This document shows positions 11,751 through 20,255 of a stretch of 64,000 bases of DNA, piece after piece; positions within the stretch are counted from its first letter, which is position 1, and every line of letters begins with the position of its first letter. The DNA comes from Platanthera guangdongensis (taxonomy: Eukaryota > Streptophyta > Magnoliopsida > Asparagales > Orchidaceae), in assembly GCA_039583875.1 (NCBI GenBank), contig CM077163.1:232244646-232308645 (forward strand). Reading direction: 5' to 3'. The notes under the pieces were generated by a model. The model did no database searches, was not told the DNA's origin, and saw nothing but the letters and a program-made list of their open reading frames with translations. Both the position numbers and the translations under genes were made by a program.

Positions 11751-12123
11751 TTGCGTAAAGAGGAGAAGAAGAAGGAAGAGCGAGGAACAAACATCGCAGC
11801 GCGCGAGCAGGAAAAGATACTCGGAGGACGTACTTATGTCCTACCTACCCACTCAAAGTATATCATCCTTGCCTTCAGACCAAGTCGCTCCCTAAGCGAG
11901 TAATCCGACTCCGTTGCGTAGGTCGCACAGAATAGATAAAGCATGATCGCAACCTGCAGAACAAACTCGGCACAATCCAGACAAGATGTCGCACAAACAT
12001 TGAAAACAGAGAAAACTAAATAATTGTGCGAGATCGAAGCTCGCTTATTACAAAATCAGAAAACGTTCATCAAGCCGCACTTGGCGGGTTCCAAATAGAA
12101 GAAAAAGAAAAAGAGAAAAAATT
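11751..12123. other. Spacer between the two antisense coding blocks
   Basis: No convincing ORF. The sequence near 12040-12120 (CTTATTACAAAATCAGAAAACG, then an A-rich run) reads on the minus strand as a T-rich 3' region just after the stop of the antisense gene at 12124. This may be its poly(A) region. Confidence 0.3.
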
Positions 12124-12578
12124 CTAAGGCCTAGGCCTCTCTGGTGGATGAGGATGTCGCCCGACCCAACCCATCTCGCGCGCCCGCCGGAAGTGCTCCA
12201 TCGTCATCGCTATCGCGTCATCACCGAGACGCAACTGCTCCTCCATCCTCGTCAACCGGCAGACAGAGCCCATACTCGCGCGAATGTCGGCGACCTCGTC
12301 AAGGACAAGCTGGAGGCGATGGTTGTTAATCGCCAGCTGACGATCATTCTCCTTTACCATGTGGAAGCGGGATTCGTAGCTCTCCAGCGTACTCTTGAGC
12401 TCTTCCATCTTCACCATCCGCACTTCCAACGATGATATTCGGCGATGAGGCTCGCAGATCGCCAGCTGGTCAAACTTGCTCTCCAACTCTAGGTAGGCGC
12501 GAGCAGCAGCACAACGATATTCCATGCCTAGTAACCCCATGACATCGATAAAGGCCGCCCCTGCAGTCGCCGACCGAT

Positions 12579-12651
12579 CTGACAGCAAATGAAAGTCGCC
12601 AGATTAGACAAAACTTTAGCCGCCCTATACGACATCAATAGCGAAATATAC
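12579..12651 (-). other. Predicted intron 2 of the antisense gene (73 nt)
   Basis: On the minus strand: donor CAACA|GTATAT, acceptor TTTGCTGTCAG|ATCGG. The exon A at 12652 plus AT at 12578-12577 forms AAT, in frame with the downstream exon. Without splicing the upstream frame stops at TGA after IFRY. Confidence 0.6.
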
Positions 12652-13399
12652 TGTTGCGAGGAGACCTAGATCGGCGAGGAGATCTAGATCGGCGAGGAGA
12701 GGATCCGCGAGTTGGCTCATCTCGCCGGCTCGAAGATGGCCCCCCAGCGTGCTCCGCCGCCTTGCCTAGCCCGCGTCCCCCTTGTCCAGAATCCGCGCCT
12801 CTTGGAGGGAAGTAGCTCGGCCACATTTTGACCGGCTTGCGGACCACGGGATGTGACGAAAGAGGGAGCGACGAACTCGCCGGTGGCTGAGAATTCTTTC
12901 AGCGGAGGAGGCGGAGGAAGTCGCGTTATGGCGACTTGAGAAGGAGCGACCAGAGGCGGCAACAACGATAAGGATATGGTCACCGACTGGATGGTGGCGA
13001 CGTTTGTAAGAGGCGGCGGCGGGGGTAGCGAGGAGCTCGCCTCAGGCAGAGAAGACCTCGCCGGAAGCAGCGCAGAACTCGCGACGGGCGGAGCAGAACT
13101 CCTCGCAGGCAGCGCAGAGGTCGCCGGGCGACCCTTGCTCGCCGACAGATCCTTCTTGGACTGAGGGTCCTTCGGCAAAGGATCCCTGCTCGCCAGGGTA
13201 GTCTTCCTCGGCAGAGGATTCTTCGACGACGGTTCCTTGCTCGCCGAAGGAACCGAGGCCTCAGATGTACTTTTGGAGCCGATATTGATCCGCACCGTGT
13301 GCGCGGTCTTTACTTGTCTCCCGGCGGGAAGGACGACCAGCGACGCGGAGCTCAACGGGGCGACATTCAGAACCGCGCCACCACCCCCCGAGGGAGAAT

Positions 13400-13477
13400 C
13401 TGCGAGTATCATGGTCAAGTTAGCAAGCAATAGAAACAACCGTCAGAACAGGAAATCATCTCGGCAAAAAAGACAAC
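13400..13477 (-). other. Predicted intron 1 of the antisense gene (78 nt)
   Basis: On the minus strand: donor CCAG|GTTGTC, T-rich body, branch-like TTGCTAAC, acceptor CTCGCAG|ATTC. The exon G at 13478 plus AT at 13399-13398 forms GAT, which keeps the reading frame. Confidence 0.6.
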
Positions 13478-14023
13478 CTGGCAGGTCGACGACTTCAATC
13501 TGCTGTGGCGCCGGAGTGGAGGCGAGTTCCGGGGCCAGGGTCATGACGAGCTCAGGGATGTCGAGCGAGTCGAGGTAAGCTCGCATCAGATGCGGCGAAA
13601 TTGGGGATGTCGTCAAGACCCAGGTCGCTGAGCAACTGTTTCGTGCTGGCAGAGCGCACGGGGTTGCTGGAGGAAGCCGCGGTTTGGGAAAGAGGTGGCG
13701 GCGACTTACCGTCACCAGAGACGTGTTTCTTCTTGGACTTTTTAATCTTTTTTCTTCTTGAGGGGGGGTTGGTCGGCGGCGACATCCTCTTCGTGCGGTC
13801 GTTTCGGTTTAGTGACGCCAATAGCACCAGTCAGCGCGACGAGACTATCATGAAGAAATTTCTCAGCGTTCGACATTATGCGCGAGTTATGGAGATCCGG
13901 CTAAAGAACTAGGCCCCCCTATTTATAGAGATCGACAAGCAGTTACAAGAGGCGAGCAACCCAGATACTCGGCAGAGCAGCTCGCCGAATATGTGTTGGA
14001 TGTTTCTTTCCGAGCTCCGATGT

Positions 14024-14043
14024 CGCTCAGAAAGAGCGGAGAT
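14024..14043 (+). other. Polypurine tract of the Tat element
   Basis: AGAAAGAGCGGAGAT directly precedes the 3' LTR. It would prime plus-strand DNA synthesis. Confidence 0.55.
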
Positions 14044-14045
14044 TG

Positions 14046-14670
14046 TGTACAATCCGTATTCGTCGAGAGTGGGTCCTTACCACAGCCAGGTCAGCAAAAG
14101 TCAAGGTCAACGAGTCAAGGCAGGAGTCAAAGTCAGCATAGAAGATTGTGGAAGGTCTGGACGAGTATAGGCGAGCTCCCCTCGCATACTCGCCAGGAAG
14201 GCGACTAGGTGAGATACTCGCCCAGCCCATGCGAGTTCCCCCCGGAAGTCGCCTAGTCGCCAGGGGGGTGGAGTATAAATATGACCCCCCCTCCCCTTGC
14301 ATTTGCCTATAAATAGGACCCCAGGGGTACGCGGTGGACCACTTGAAATCCTTGACAGGATACTCGCGCGCTTCAATTTCGGGATACTAGCTAAATCTTT
14401 GGATTCCTTTTCCTTAGAGAGCAAGTCGCGACCTTGCGACCTCGCCAGCTAGCGTCCCTCGTACCCAGTTCGGTCATCCTTGGTTGAGAAGGGGCTGCTC
14501 CTTTCGAGCATCCAGGTACGTGGTGGGTCCTTCCTGCCGCAACATCTGGGGTCCTGTCTGACCTGTTTCTTCGTTCTAGTCATCTTTGTCGTCTGATCTA
14601 GCTTCTGAGCTAGTAACCTTAGGCGGCTTTGGTCCGAATTCCGAGGTTGGGATTTTTCCTTGCTTCAACA
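14046..14670 (+). repeat. 3' LTR of the Tat element
   Basis: About 625 bp, TGTACAATCC to GCTTCAACA. It parallels the 5' LTR, including the paired TATA sites near 14275 and 14310, but lacks the inverted Tekay fragment. Confidence 0.85.
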
Positions 14671-15132
14671 ATAAGATGCATAACCATCATCACATGTATG
14701 CCCATTAGCACGTTTTACTTTCTCATTACATGCGATATTATGTAGTATGTGATGTATAATATTTCATGTGTACGCCGCTCATAACATGCACTAAGGTTTT
14801 TTATTAGAATGCATAGCATGACATATACATCATAACATATCATATGCACACGCGTAAAGTTAAAGAACTACATGATGACATATGTACACACATGATTTGA
14901 AAGAAAAAATTTAAACATTCATGCATTCATATTATAAGCACCAGTGTCAAGGGGATGACGACTCATCATCTTAAGTTAGAAGTATAATGTCATTTTATGA
15001 ATTCCCAGAGCAAGATAACAACAAGAACAAGTATCCTTTTGTCTCTGGTCTGGTTGAGTCAGGATATTCGAATTTGCTAGCTAAGGTGTCTTAAGCTAGG
15101 CCTTGACAAGCTGTTCGTTCTTATTGTAGAAG
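14671..15132 (+). other. Right-hand part of the interrupted old leader
   Basis: AT-rich, non-coding. It starts ATAAGATGCATAA, continuing the target site of the Tat element, and repeats the TTATGTAGTATG phrase seen at 2180-2260. It runs to a possible ATG at 15133. Confidence 0.4.
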
Positions 15133-15960
15133 ATGGCCTCGAAGCGTTTTGCGTTGGGGACAACTTCTCAGTTTGAGGGTGAGTCTTCGGGTACTCGTAG
15201 CTTCCCCTATATCTCAATTTCTATTCAACTGGTTGCGCATGCGATTTATAGGAAAGTAAAGGTAAATAACCGATGGGCATGCGTTCTATGATTTTGGTGA
15301 TATCCGCTTGTACGTGATTAGAATTATTGTAGATTGTTATCGCTTGACTCCTGATCGAGTTAGTGATTCGTTCCGTGCTAAATTTCCCTTTGGTGACCTG
15401 GAGGTGTCGAACCAGGGTCGAACTTAGATTGGATTTCAGGGTATCAAGTTTGGAAGATTTCAGAGTTGTGAGAAGCCTAGTTATGACATTCCTAGGAGCG
15501 CGCACCTAATGTGTGCTATGCACCCGCGCGTGGATTTCTACGGTATGTCGATTGGTAGTGCCAATTTTTGTTTTGCTTTGTTCGAAGCGCAATGGAAGAT
15601 TGCGCTTTTTCAGTATGATTTAGAGGAAAAGATTGGTTACCTACCGCATGGATGAGAAGCAAAGGGTTGGTTGACTGCGAGACGAGTTATGACGATGTAG
15701 TGGTGGTCGACCGACTGCTCTTGGGTTGCTAGCTTTATTCAGAGCGCGCACCTAGGCATGTGTGCTAGCACGTGCACCCGCGCGTGCATCTGAGTGTGCG
15801 TGTGGCTGTGCGCGCCACTGGCTCTCTTGGGCGTGTGTTCGTGACTGGGCTGCGGATGCCTATGCGCGGGGGCTCTTTTTAGCGACCAAGGCACAATTTT
15901 CATGTCGTCGGAATAACACTATCTTATGAGTGTGATTTTTGTTTTGCTTTGATTTTTAGG
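15133..15960 (+). pseudogene. Unrecognised decayed coding remnant with internal duplications
   Basis: The ATG at 15133 opens MASKRFALGTTSQFEGES but stops after about 50 codons. Another frame from about 15300 reads DIRLYVIRIIVDCYRL and VSDSFRAKFPFGDLEV before a stop. No family recognised; it could be the first protein of the old element whose LTR is at 1-1995. Two phrases are duplicated: GCGCGCACCTA plus GCACCCGCGCGTG (about 15495 and 15740), and TTTTGTTTTGCTTTG plus CGAAGCGCAATGG (about 15565 and 15938). Confidence 0.3.
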
Positions 15961-16342
15961 ACTCGAAGCGCAATGGGCAAGCTCGCCCAATGCGATTGGG
16001 CATCCAGGTAATTCTGCCTCTCGACCCCACTGGGCGAGTGTTCCATGAGGGCACCACTCGCCTAAAGGTGCGAGTGTTGGGAGGCTAGACACTTGCCTCA
16101 GCAGCCCCGAGGGTGGAAGCGGGATCAGAGGGCCACTCGCCGACTGGCCTGGCGAGACCCCGGCCCTCACGCTTGCTACGGGCGAGAGCCTCCCCTCCTG
16201 CTATTGGCAGGATCCCTTTCGCTCCTCTTGGGAGAATGCTGATCTGGAATGGTTCACTTGCCTGCTTTAGCCCTCTCGGACATGAAGGTCCCGCCAAGCC
16301 TAGATCCTGTGAGGACCCACTCAGCGAATACAAGATTGTACA
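15961..16342 (-). repeat. Truncated Tat-family LTR, inverted
   Basis: The right edge read on the minus strand is TGTACAATC followed by GTATTCGCTGAGTGGGTCC, matching the LTR start of the Tat element. Just outside it (16343-16357) the minus strand reads CAAAGAAAAGAAG, a good polypurine tract. ACTCGCC/GCGAG words are dense. No TATA region or LTR end is seen, so the fragment is mostly U3. It may be the 3' LTR of the deleted minus-strand element at 16343-19494, although its body differs clearly from that element's 5' LTR. Confidence 0.55.
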
Positions 16343-16359
16343 CTTCTTTTCTTTGATGG

Positions 16360-16980
16360 AAGATTGAAGCTCAGTCTCATATTGTGTTTACATGGAACGA
16401 CCATTATGTGAGTTTGAAGAATGGACACTTGTCTCTTCAGGAGAAGCTCCGGGTTACGGAGCGCTCAATGCTGCCTTGAAAGAGGAACATGATCGTGATG
16501 TATCGATTTCGACGGATCGGGTCGGAGCTGAAGGCAGAGCTGGAGGAGGCTCGAGCGACGTTGGAGGTAGAGAAGTCTCTTGTGGAAAAGATAGCGCAGT
16601 TGCTGAAGATTGCTCAGGAAGAGACTTCTTGCTTGGAGATAGAGCTCGGGTCTTCGAAGGCTTAGGTGGATCAACTTTCTTTCGAGGATTAGATATCAGA
16701 GCTGAAGGCCGCTGGACTTGTCGAGTACAAAGATTCTCTGGACTCAATACATGATCACTGCTTGATTGGCGAGGAGATCCGTGAGGAGGTTTGGACCAGG
16801 GAGGTGGAGCCCTAGTTGGAAGATGTTTGCGAGGTCGCACTGAGGCGGGGAGTGTAGAAGGCTTTTCGCCTGGTCGCTAGGAGCTTGAAGTGTGATGTGT
16901 CTGAACTCAACTTTGATGATATTTCTGATGATGAGGGCTCAAGCCCTGGTTCTGATGTAGAGGCAGCCGACGAGTAGTGG
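16360..16980 (+). pseudogene. Antisense ORF remnant of a Tat-like element (coiled coil, acidic end)
   Basis: One plus-strand frame reads IVFTWNDHYVSLKNG, then ELKAELEEARATLEVEKSL and KIAQLLKIAQEE (a heptad-like helix), and ends with SELNFDDISDDEGSSPGSD and a stop at about 16978. Several stops interrupt it (near 16476, 16661, 16813 and 16855). Relative to the minus-strand gag at 17679-18784 it is antisense, in the same position as the antisense gene of the Tat element at 10325. Function unknown. Confidence 0.45.
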
Positions 16981-17234
16981 CTTGCATATTTTACTCTTTT
17001 ATGATGATAGACATTTACTTTCTTTAGTCGGGTTTGATGTATGTTTCATAACCCTTTGGTGGTTATTGGCGGCGCGTTTGTGCCTTTTTTACGATATTGT
17101 TGTTTCCTTTTTCTTGTTTTTTTGTACAGATTCTGGTAGCTGTAGAAATATAGGCTTGCAGTGATGATGACGAGCTTTTCTTGCTCAATCTGGTTGTGTG
17201 TCCTCTCTAATTAAGTTTTATTTGATGTTGATAG
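16981..17234 (+). other. T-rich spacer after the antisense ORF
   Basis: T-rich sequence with no ORF of interest. It would be the 3' region of the antisense gene that stops near 16978. Confidence 0.3.
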
Positions 17235-17443
17235 CACGAGGGGGGGGGGGGCAGTTCTGGGCGATGTCGGGCGTAGAAAGGCAGAGTCAGTGAAGAGCTG
17301 ACTCAGTCAAACTGCATGTGTAGTCTTACCCAGTTGTGTTTTGATTGATCACGAGGGGGCAGGCCCGGGCGATGTTGGCGTAGAAAGGCAAGGTCAGTGA
17401 AGAGCTGTCTCATTCAAACCGCATGTGCAGTCTTACCCAGCTA
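17235..17443 (+). repeat. Tandem duplication, two copies about 115 bp apart
   Basis: CACGAGGG-GGGCGATGT-GGCGTAGAAAGGCA-GTCAGTGAAGAGCTG-GTCTTACCCAG occurs at 17235-17333 and again at 17350-17443. The first copy has a G run of about 12. This is the tandem-repeat zone expected between gag-pol and the antisense gene. Confidence 0.7.
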
Positions 17444-17678
17444 AGAATCCTTTGAAGGAAAACATAATATAGTATTCATTAAAAGATAAGGTGCGCGAGT
17501 CATGGCTCGTGAGTTTTTACAATATCAAAAATAAGAAATAAAAAACAAGAAAACAAGAAACCAAATATAAGAAAACGAGGACACAAGAAATGAGAAACAA
17601 GAAATCAAGGATAAAGTTGCGTAGATCCGACACGTTCCATGTGTGAGGAAGGGCATTTCCTTCTTAATAAGAGCATCC

Positions 17679-18800
17679 TTACCGTGTATTTGCTTTGTTG
17701 TGTGGGTCTATGTAGTCGGTGTTGAAGGTCCTCACAACTGTCGTCTGAGCTTTCCTTGAGTAGCAAGCATGCGCTTCCTCTTGGTTTCCCCATACGACCC
17801 CTATTCTACTGGGGTTGGGAAACTTCATTGCCAGGTGAGGGATTGACGAGATCGCTCCAAAGATAGACTGAACCGACCTTATGAAGATGACATTGTAAGC
17901 CGAGCTTGAATATATGATGACGAACTGAACGTTGTACGTAGCCTGCATCAGGAGCTCACCCATTGTGACAGGTAGGGTGATTGTCCCTTGAATTGGGACC
18001 GGGTGGTTATCAAAACCGTAAACAGGTCCTGCTGTAGGATTGAGGTGTTGTTTGGTAAGCTTCATATTCTCGAGGGTAGATAAAAACAATACGTCGATGA
18101 GGCTCTCGTTATACACTAGGATCCTTTTGACGTTATAGCAGGGGTCTCCGATTCCCGCACTGATTACGAGCGGGTCCCGGTGAAACCAATCTCTTGCATT
18201 TCCCATGAAGGTGATGGAGAAAAACTTGCACTTGAAAGCATTAGTAATGTTGTGAATTGACACTACGTCCATGAACCATTGGAGATGTCTGACCGGGTCA
18301 TCTCTGCCAGATTAGTAGTTCAGGACGGGCTCTCCAAAGCCATTAGGAACTGGGGCCACTATGATCTCGTTATAGAAGGGGCTCCTCCCTCCTTGGCAAT
18401 GGCGAGTTTCAAACTCGCCAGTATCTTCGTCATACTCGCTACCCTGACGAGTATCGAGACATCTCGTCGGTTGTTCCGCATCTCGGAACTTGATCCCTTG
18501 GCTGCTAGCCGGATGGTGTTGCGACTGCATTGGTTGCTCTTCCCCATCTCTAGCTCGCTTCTTACCAGGTAGCCTGGGGGCGCTTCTTCCTCTGATGGTG
18601 TCACGCGATGAGGCAGGGTCACAGTGACATCATGGCGATAAGGGAACACAACCAGAATGCTCCTCTCGATCCTCCCTGTGAAATTTTCAAACACCGCCAC
18701 TATCACAAAGTCGCTTTCTCTTCTAGAGTTGCGAACTCCTGTCGAGTTGCCGACTATCTTCTCATTCTCGCCTCCATTCACCATCTCGCCTACTCGTGAA
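17679..18800 (-). pseudogene. gag fused to protease remnant of a Tat-like element, pol deleted
   Basis: On the minus strand, 18784-18359 reads a gag N-terminus like that of the Tat element (FVIVAVFENFTGRIERSIL against FVTVAAFEEFAKKIEQTIL). Then 18272-17679 (197 codons) begins with the capsid motif NAFKCKFFSITFMGNARDWFH and jumps straight into protease-flanking sequence (GPVYGFDNHPVPIQGTITLPV, YNVIFIRSVQSIFGAISS). The rest of capsid, the catalytic DNGSS segment start, RT, RNase H and integrase are missing. The in-frame gag-protease join suggests one internal deletion. Non-functional. Confidence 0.7.
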
Positions 18801-18840
18801 ACTTTCTTCTCGGCTGCGATCCACGCTCACCATACCAAAG

Positions 18841-19494
18841 TGTTGAAGCCAGGAAAATTTTCTACTCCAAAATTCGGATCAAGACAGTCTAAGGTTACCG
18901 ATTCAGCGGTCAGGCTTGACGGCTAGCAAGCTAGGACGTAGTAACAAACAGACAACAAAAAGGACTCCATGTGCTGCGGCATGGAGGTCCCACCACGTAC
19001 CGGATGCTTAGAAGTAGCTTCCCCTCCACAACCAAAGATGTCAAGTAGGGTACGAGGTAGATTCTAGCTGGCGACAAAGTCAAGGCGGCGACTAAGATGG
19101 ATAGTCGCTAGCTGTGACCTGTCTCTCTGAGGAAATGATCCAAAGCCTTAGCTCGAAAGTCTAGGAAATGAGGTGGTCGAGATATTTTGCGAGATTCCAA
19201 AGTCTTTATCATCGTACCCCTGAACTCCTATTTATAGGCAAATCCAAAGGGAGAGGGGGTCTTATTTATAGCCCCACCCCTGACAACTATGCGACTTCTT
19301 AGAGGAGCTCGCTCGGCTGGGCGAGTAACCGTCCTAGTCGCCTAACTGACGAGTATGCAAAGAGAGCTCGTAATACTCGTTCAGGTCTTCTGCTGTTTTG
19401 CACGCTGACTCTGATTTCTGTCTTGACTTGTTAGCTTTGACTCTAGCTGACCTAGCTTTGGAGGAATCCACCCTCAACAAATATAGATTGTACA
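18841..19494 (-). repeat. 5' LTR of the minus-strand Tat-like element
   Basis: On the minus strand it starts TGTACAATCTATATTTGTTGAG and ends GGCTTCAACA, like the Tat element LTR. Two TATA sites (CTATAAATAAG and CCTATAAATAGG on the minus strand; about 19233-19276) match the twin TATA arrangement of that LTR. A diverged primer site TGGTATGGTGAGCG follows at about 18822-18836. Confidence 0.75.
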
Positions 19495-20255
19495 CTAAGG
19501 ATGATACGTTCAACGGAAAATTCATGCTAGTATTTTTATTTTTTAGCAGAATAAATTCTAAAATATTAATCCTTATATTTTTATGTTCATTTTAAATATT
19601 TATATGTATATGTTTTTTTGTGTGTGAAAATACACTTGTTAAAAATGATTTTTTTTGTACTCATATACAACTGTAAATTAAACTGAAAAAACAGTTCAGT
19701 TACGACTGTAATATAAACTGAAAATACAGTGTTGCACGATCCATACATATATACAATAAATCAGGAATGGAGGGGATCCATTCCATTTCAACTGAAATGG
19801 AGGGGATCCATTTCACGGTCTATATTGATTTCACTTTGATCCGACGGGTTCACCATTTAACATGTTTTTTAAGATTTTTTTACTCAAAAAAAACTCCATC
19901 ACATGATTTTCTTCAGACTTGTCTTATCCATTAGATGCTGAAATGGACCCTCTCCATTTCACTGGAGAGGATCCGGATCCATATATAATATGCTAGACAT
20001 GCTGCTCTCTCACATAAACAAAAAATCATAACATCATATATTCATATTATCCATGCATCTCCTGCCGTCAAAATAAAGAAGATGATGAAATCCTCCGTTT
20101 AATATGAAAGGGAAGAACTTTTCGTGTAAAGATGGAAAGGCTCCGCAACGAGGGAAAAGCAAGCAAATTAGAAGAACGAAAACCAAAATGAGAAGAAAAA
20201 TCGAATGAGGAATGAAAAGCAGAAGAGAAGAACAAACAAACAAAAATGGTTACAA
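19495..20255. other. AT-rich intergenic stretch with a MITE-like inverted repeat
   Basis: No gene. Near 19768-19985 the words GAATGGAGGGGATCC and GAAATGGAGGGGATCC at the left face TGAAATGGACCCTCTCC and GGAGAGGATCCGGATCC at the right. This is a loose terminal-inverted arrangement that could be a decayed MITE; I see no clear target duplication. The last 200 bp probably serve as the 3' untranslated region of the minus-strand gene ending at 20256. Confidence 0.35.

Larger units (their letters stand above)
12124..13876 (-). pseudogene. Antisense gene of the Tat element with two predicted introns
   Basis: Minus-strand gene. A possible start is the ATG at 13876 (MSNAEKFLHDSLVALTGAIG) or at 13827. 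The first exon contains a Lys-rich stretch (KKIKKSKKKH) and LMRAYLDSLDIPELVM and ends at 13478. A 78-nt GT-AG intron (13400-13477) joins it in frame to a Ser/Pro-rich exon beginning SPSGGGGAV. A one-base shift between about 12850 and 12720 separates this from a frame ending SPRRSRSPRN at 12652. A 73-nt intron (12579-12651) then joins in frame to the last exon (RSATAGAAF, then a coiled-coil-like LEVRMVKMEELKSTLES) with the stop at 12124. No family recognised. Confidence 0.5.
2263..14670 (+). mobile_element. Tat-clade Ty3/gypsy LTR retrotransposon, decayed, 12.4 kb
   Basis: Two related LTRs (2263-3027 and 14046-14670) bound gag, an aspartic protease with DNGSS, reverse transcriptase, RNase H, a second archaeal-type RNase H and integrase, in that order. 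The duplicated RNase H is the hallmark of the Tat lineage (Ogre/Retand/Grande group). Between pol and the 3' LTR lie tandem repeats and genes on the opposite strand, as known in Grande-like elements. Flanks ATGAG and ATAAG fit a 5-bp target duplication with one change. Stops and frameshifts in gag and pol make it non-autonomous. Confidence 0.88.
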
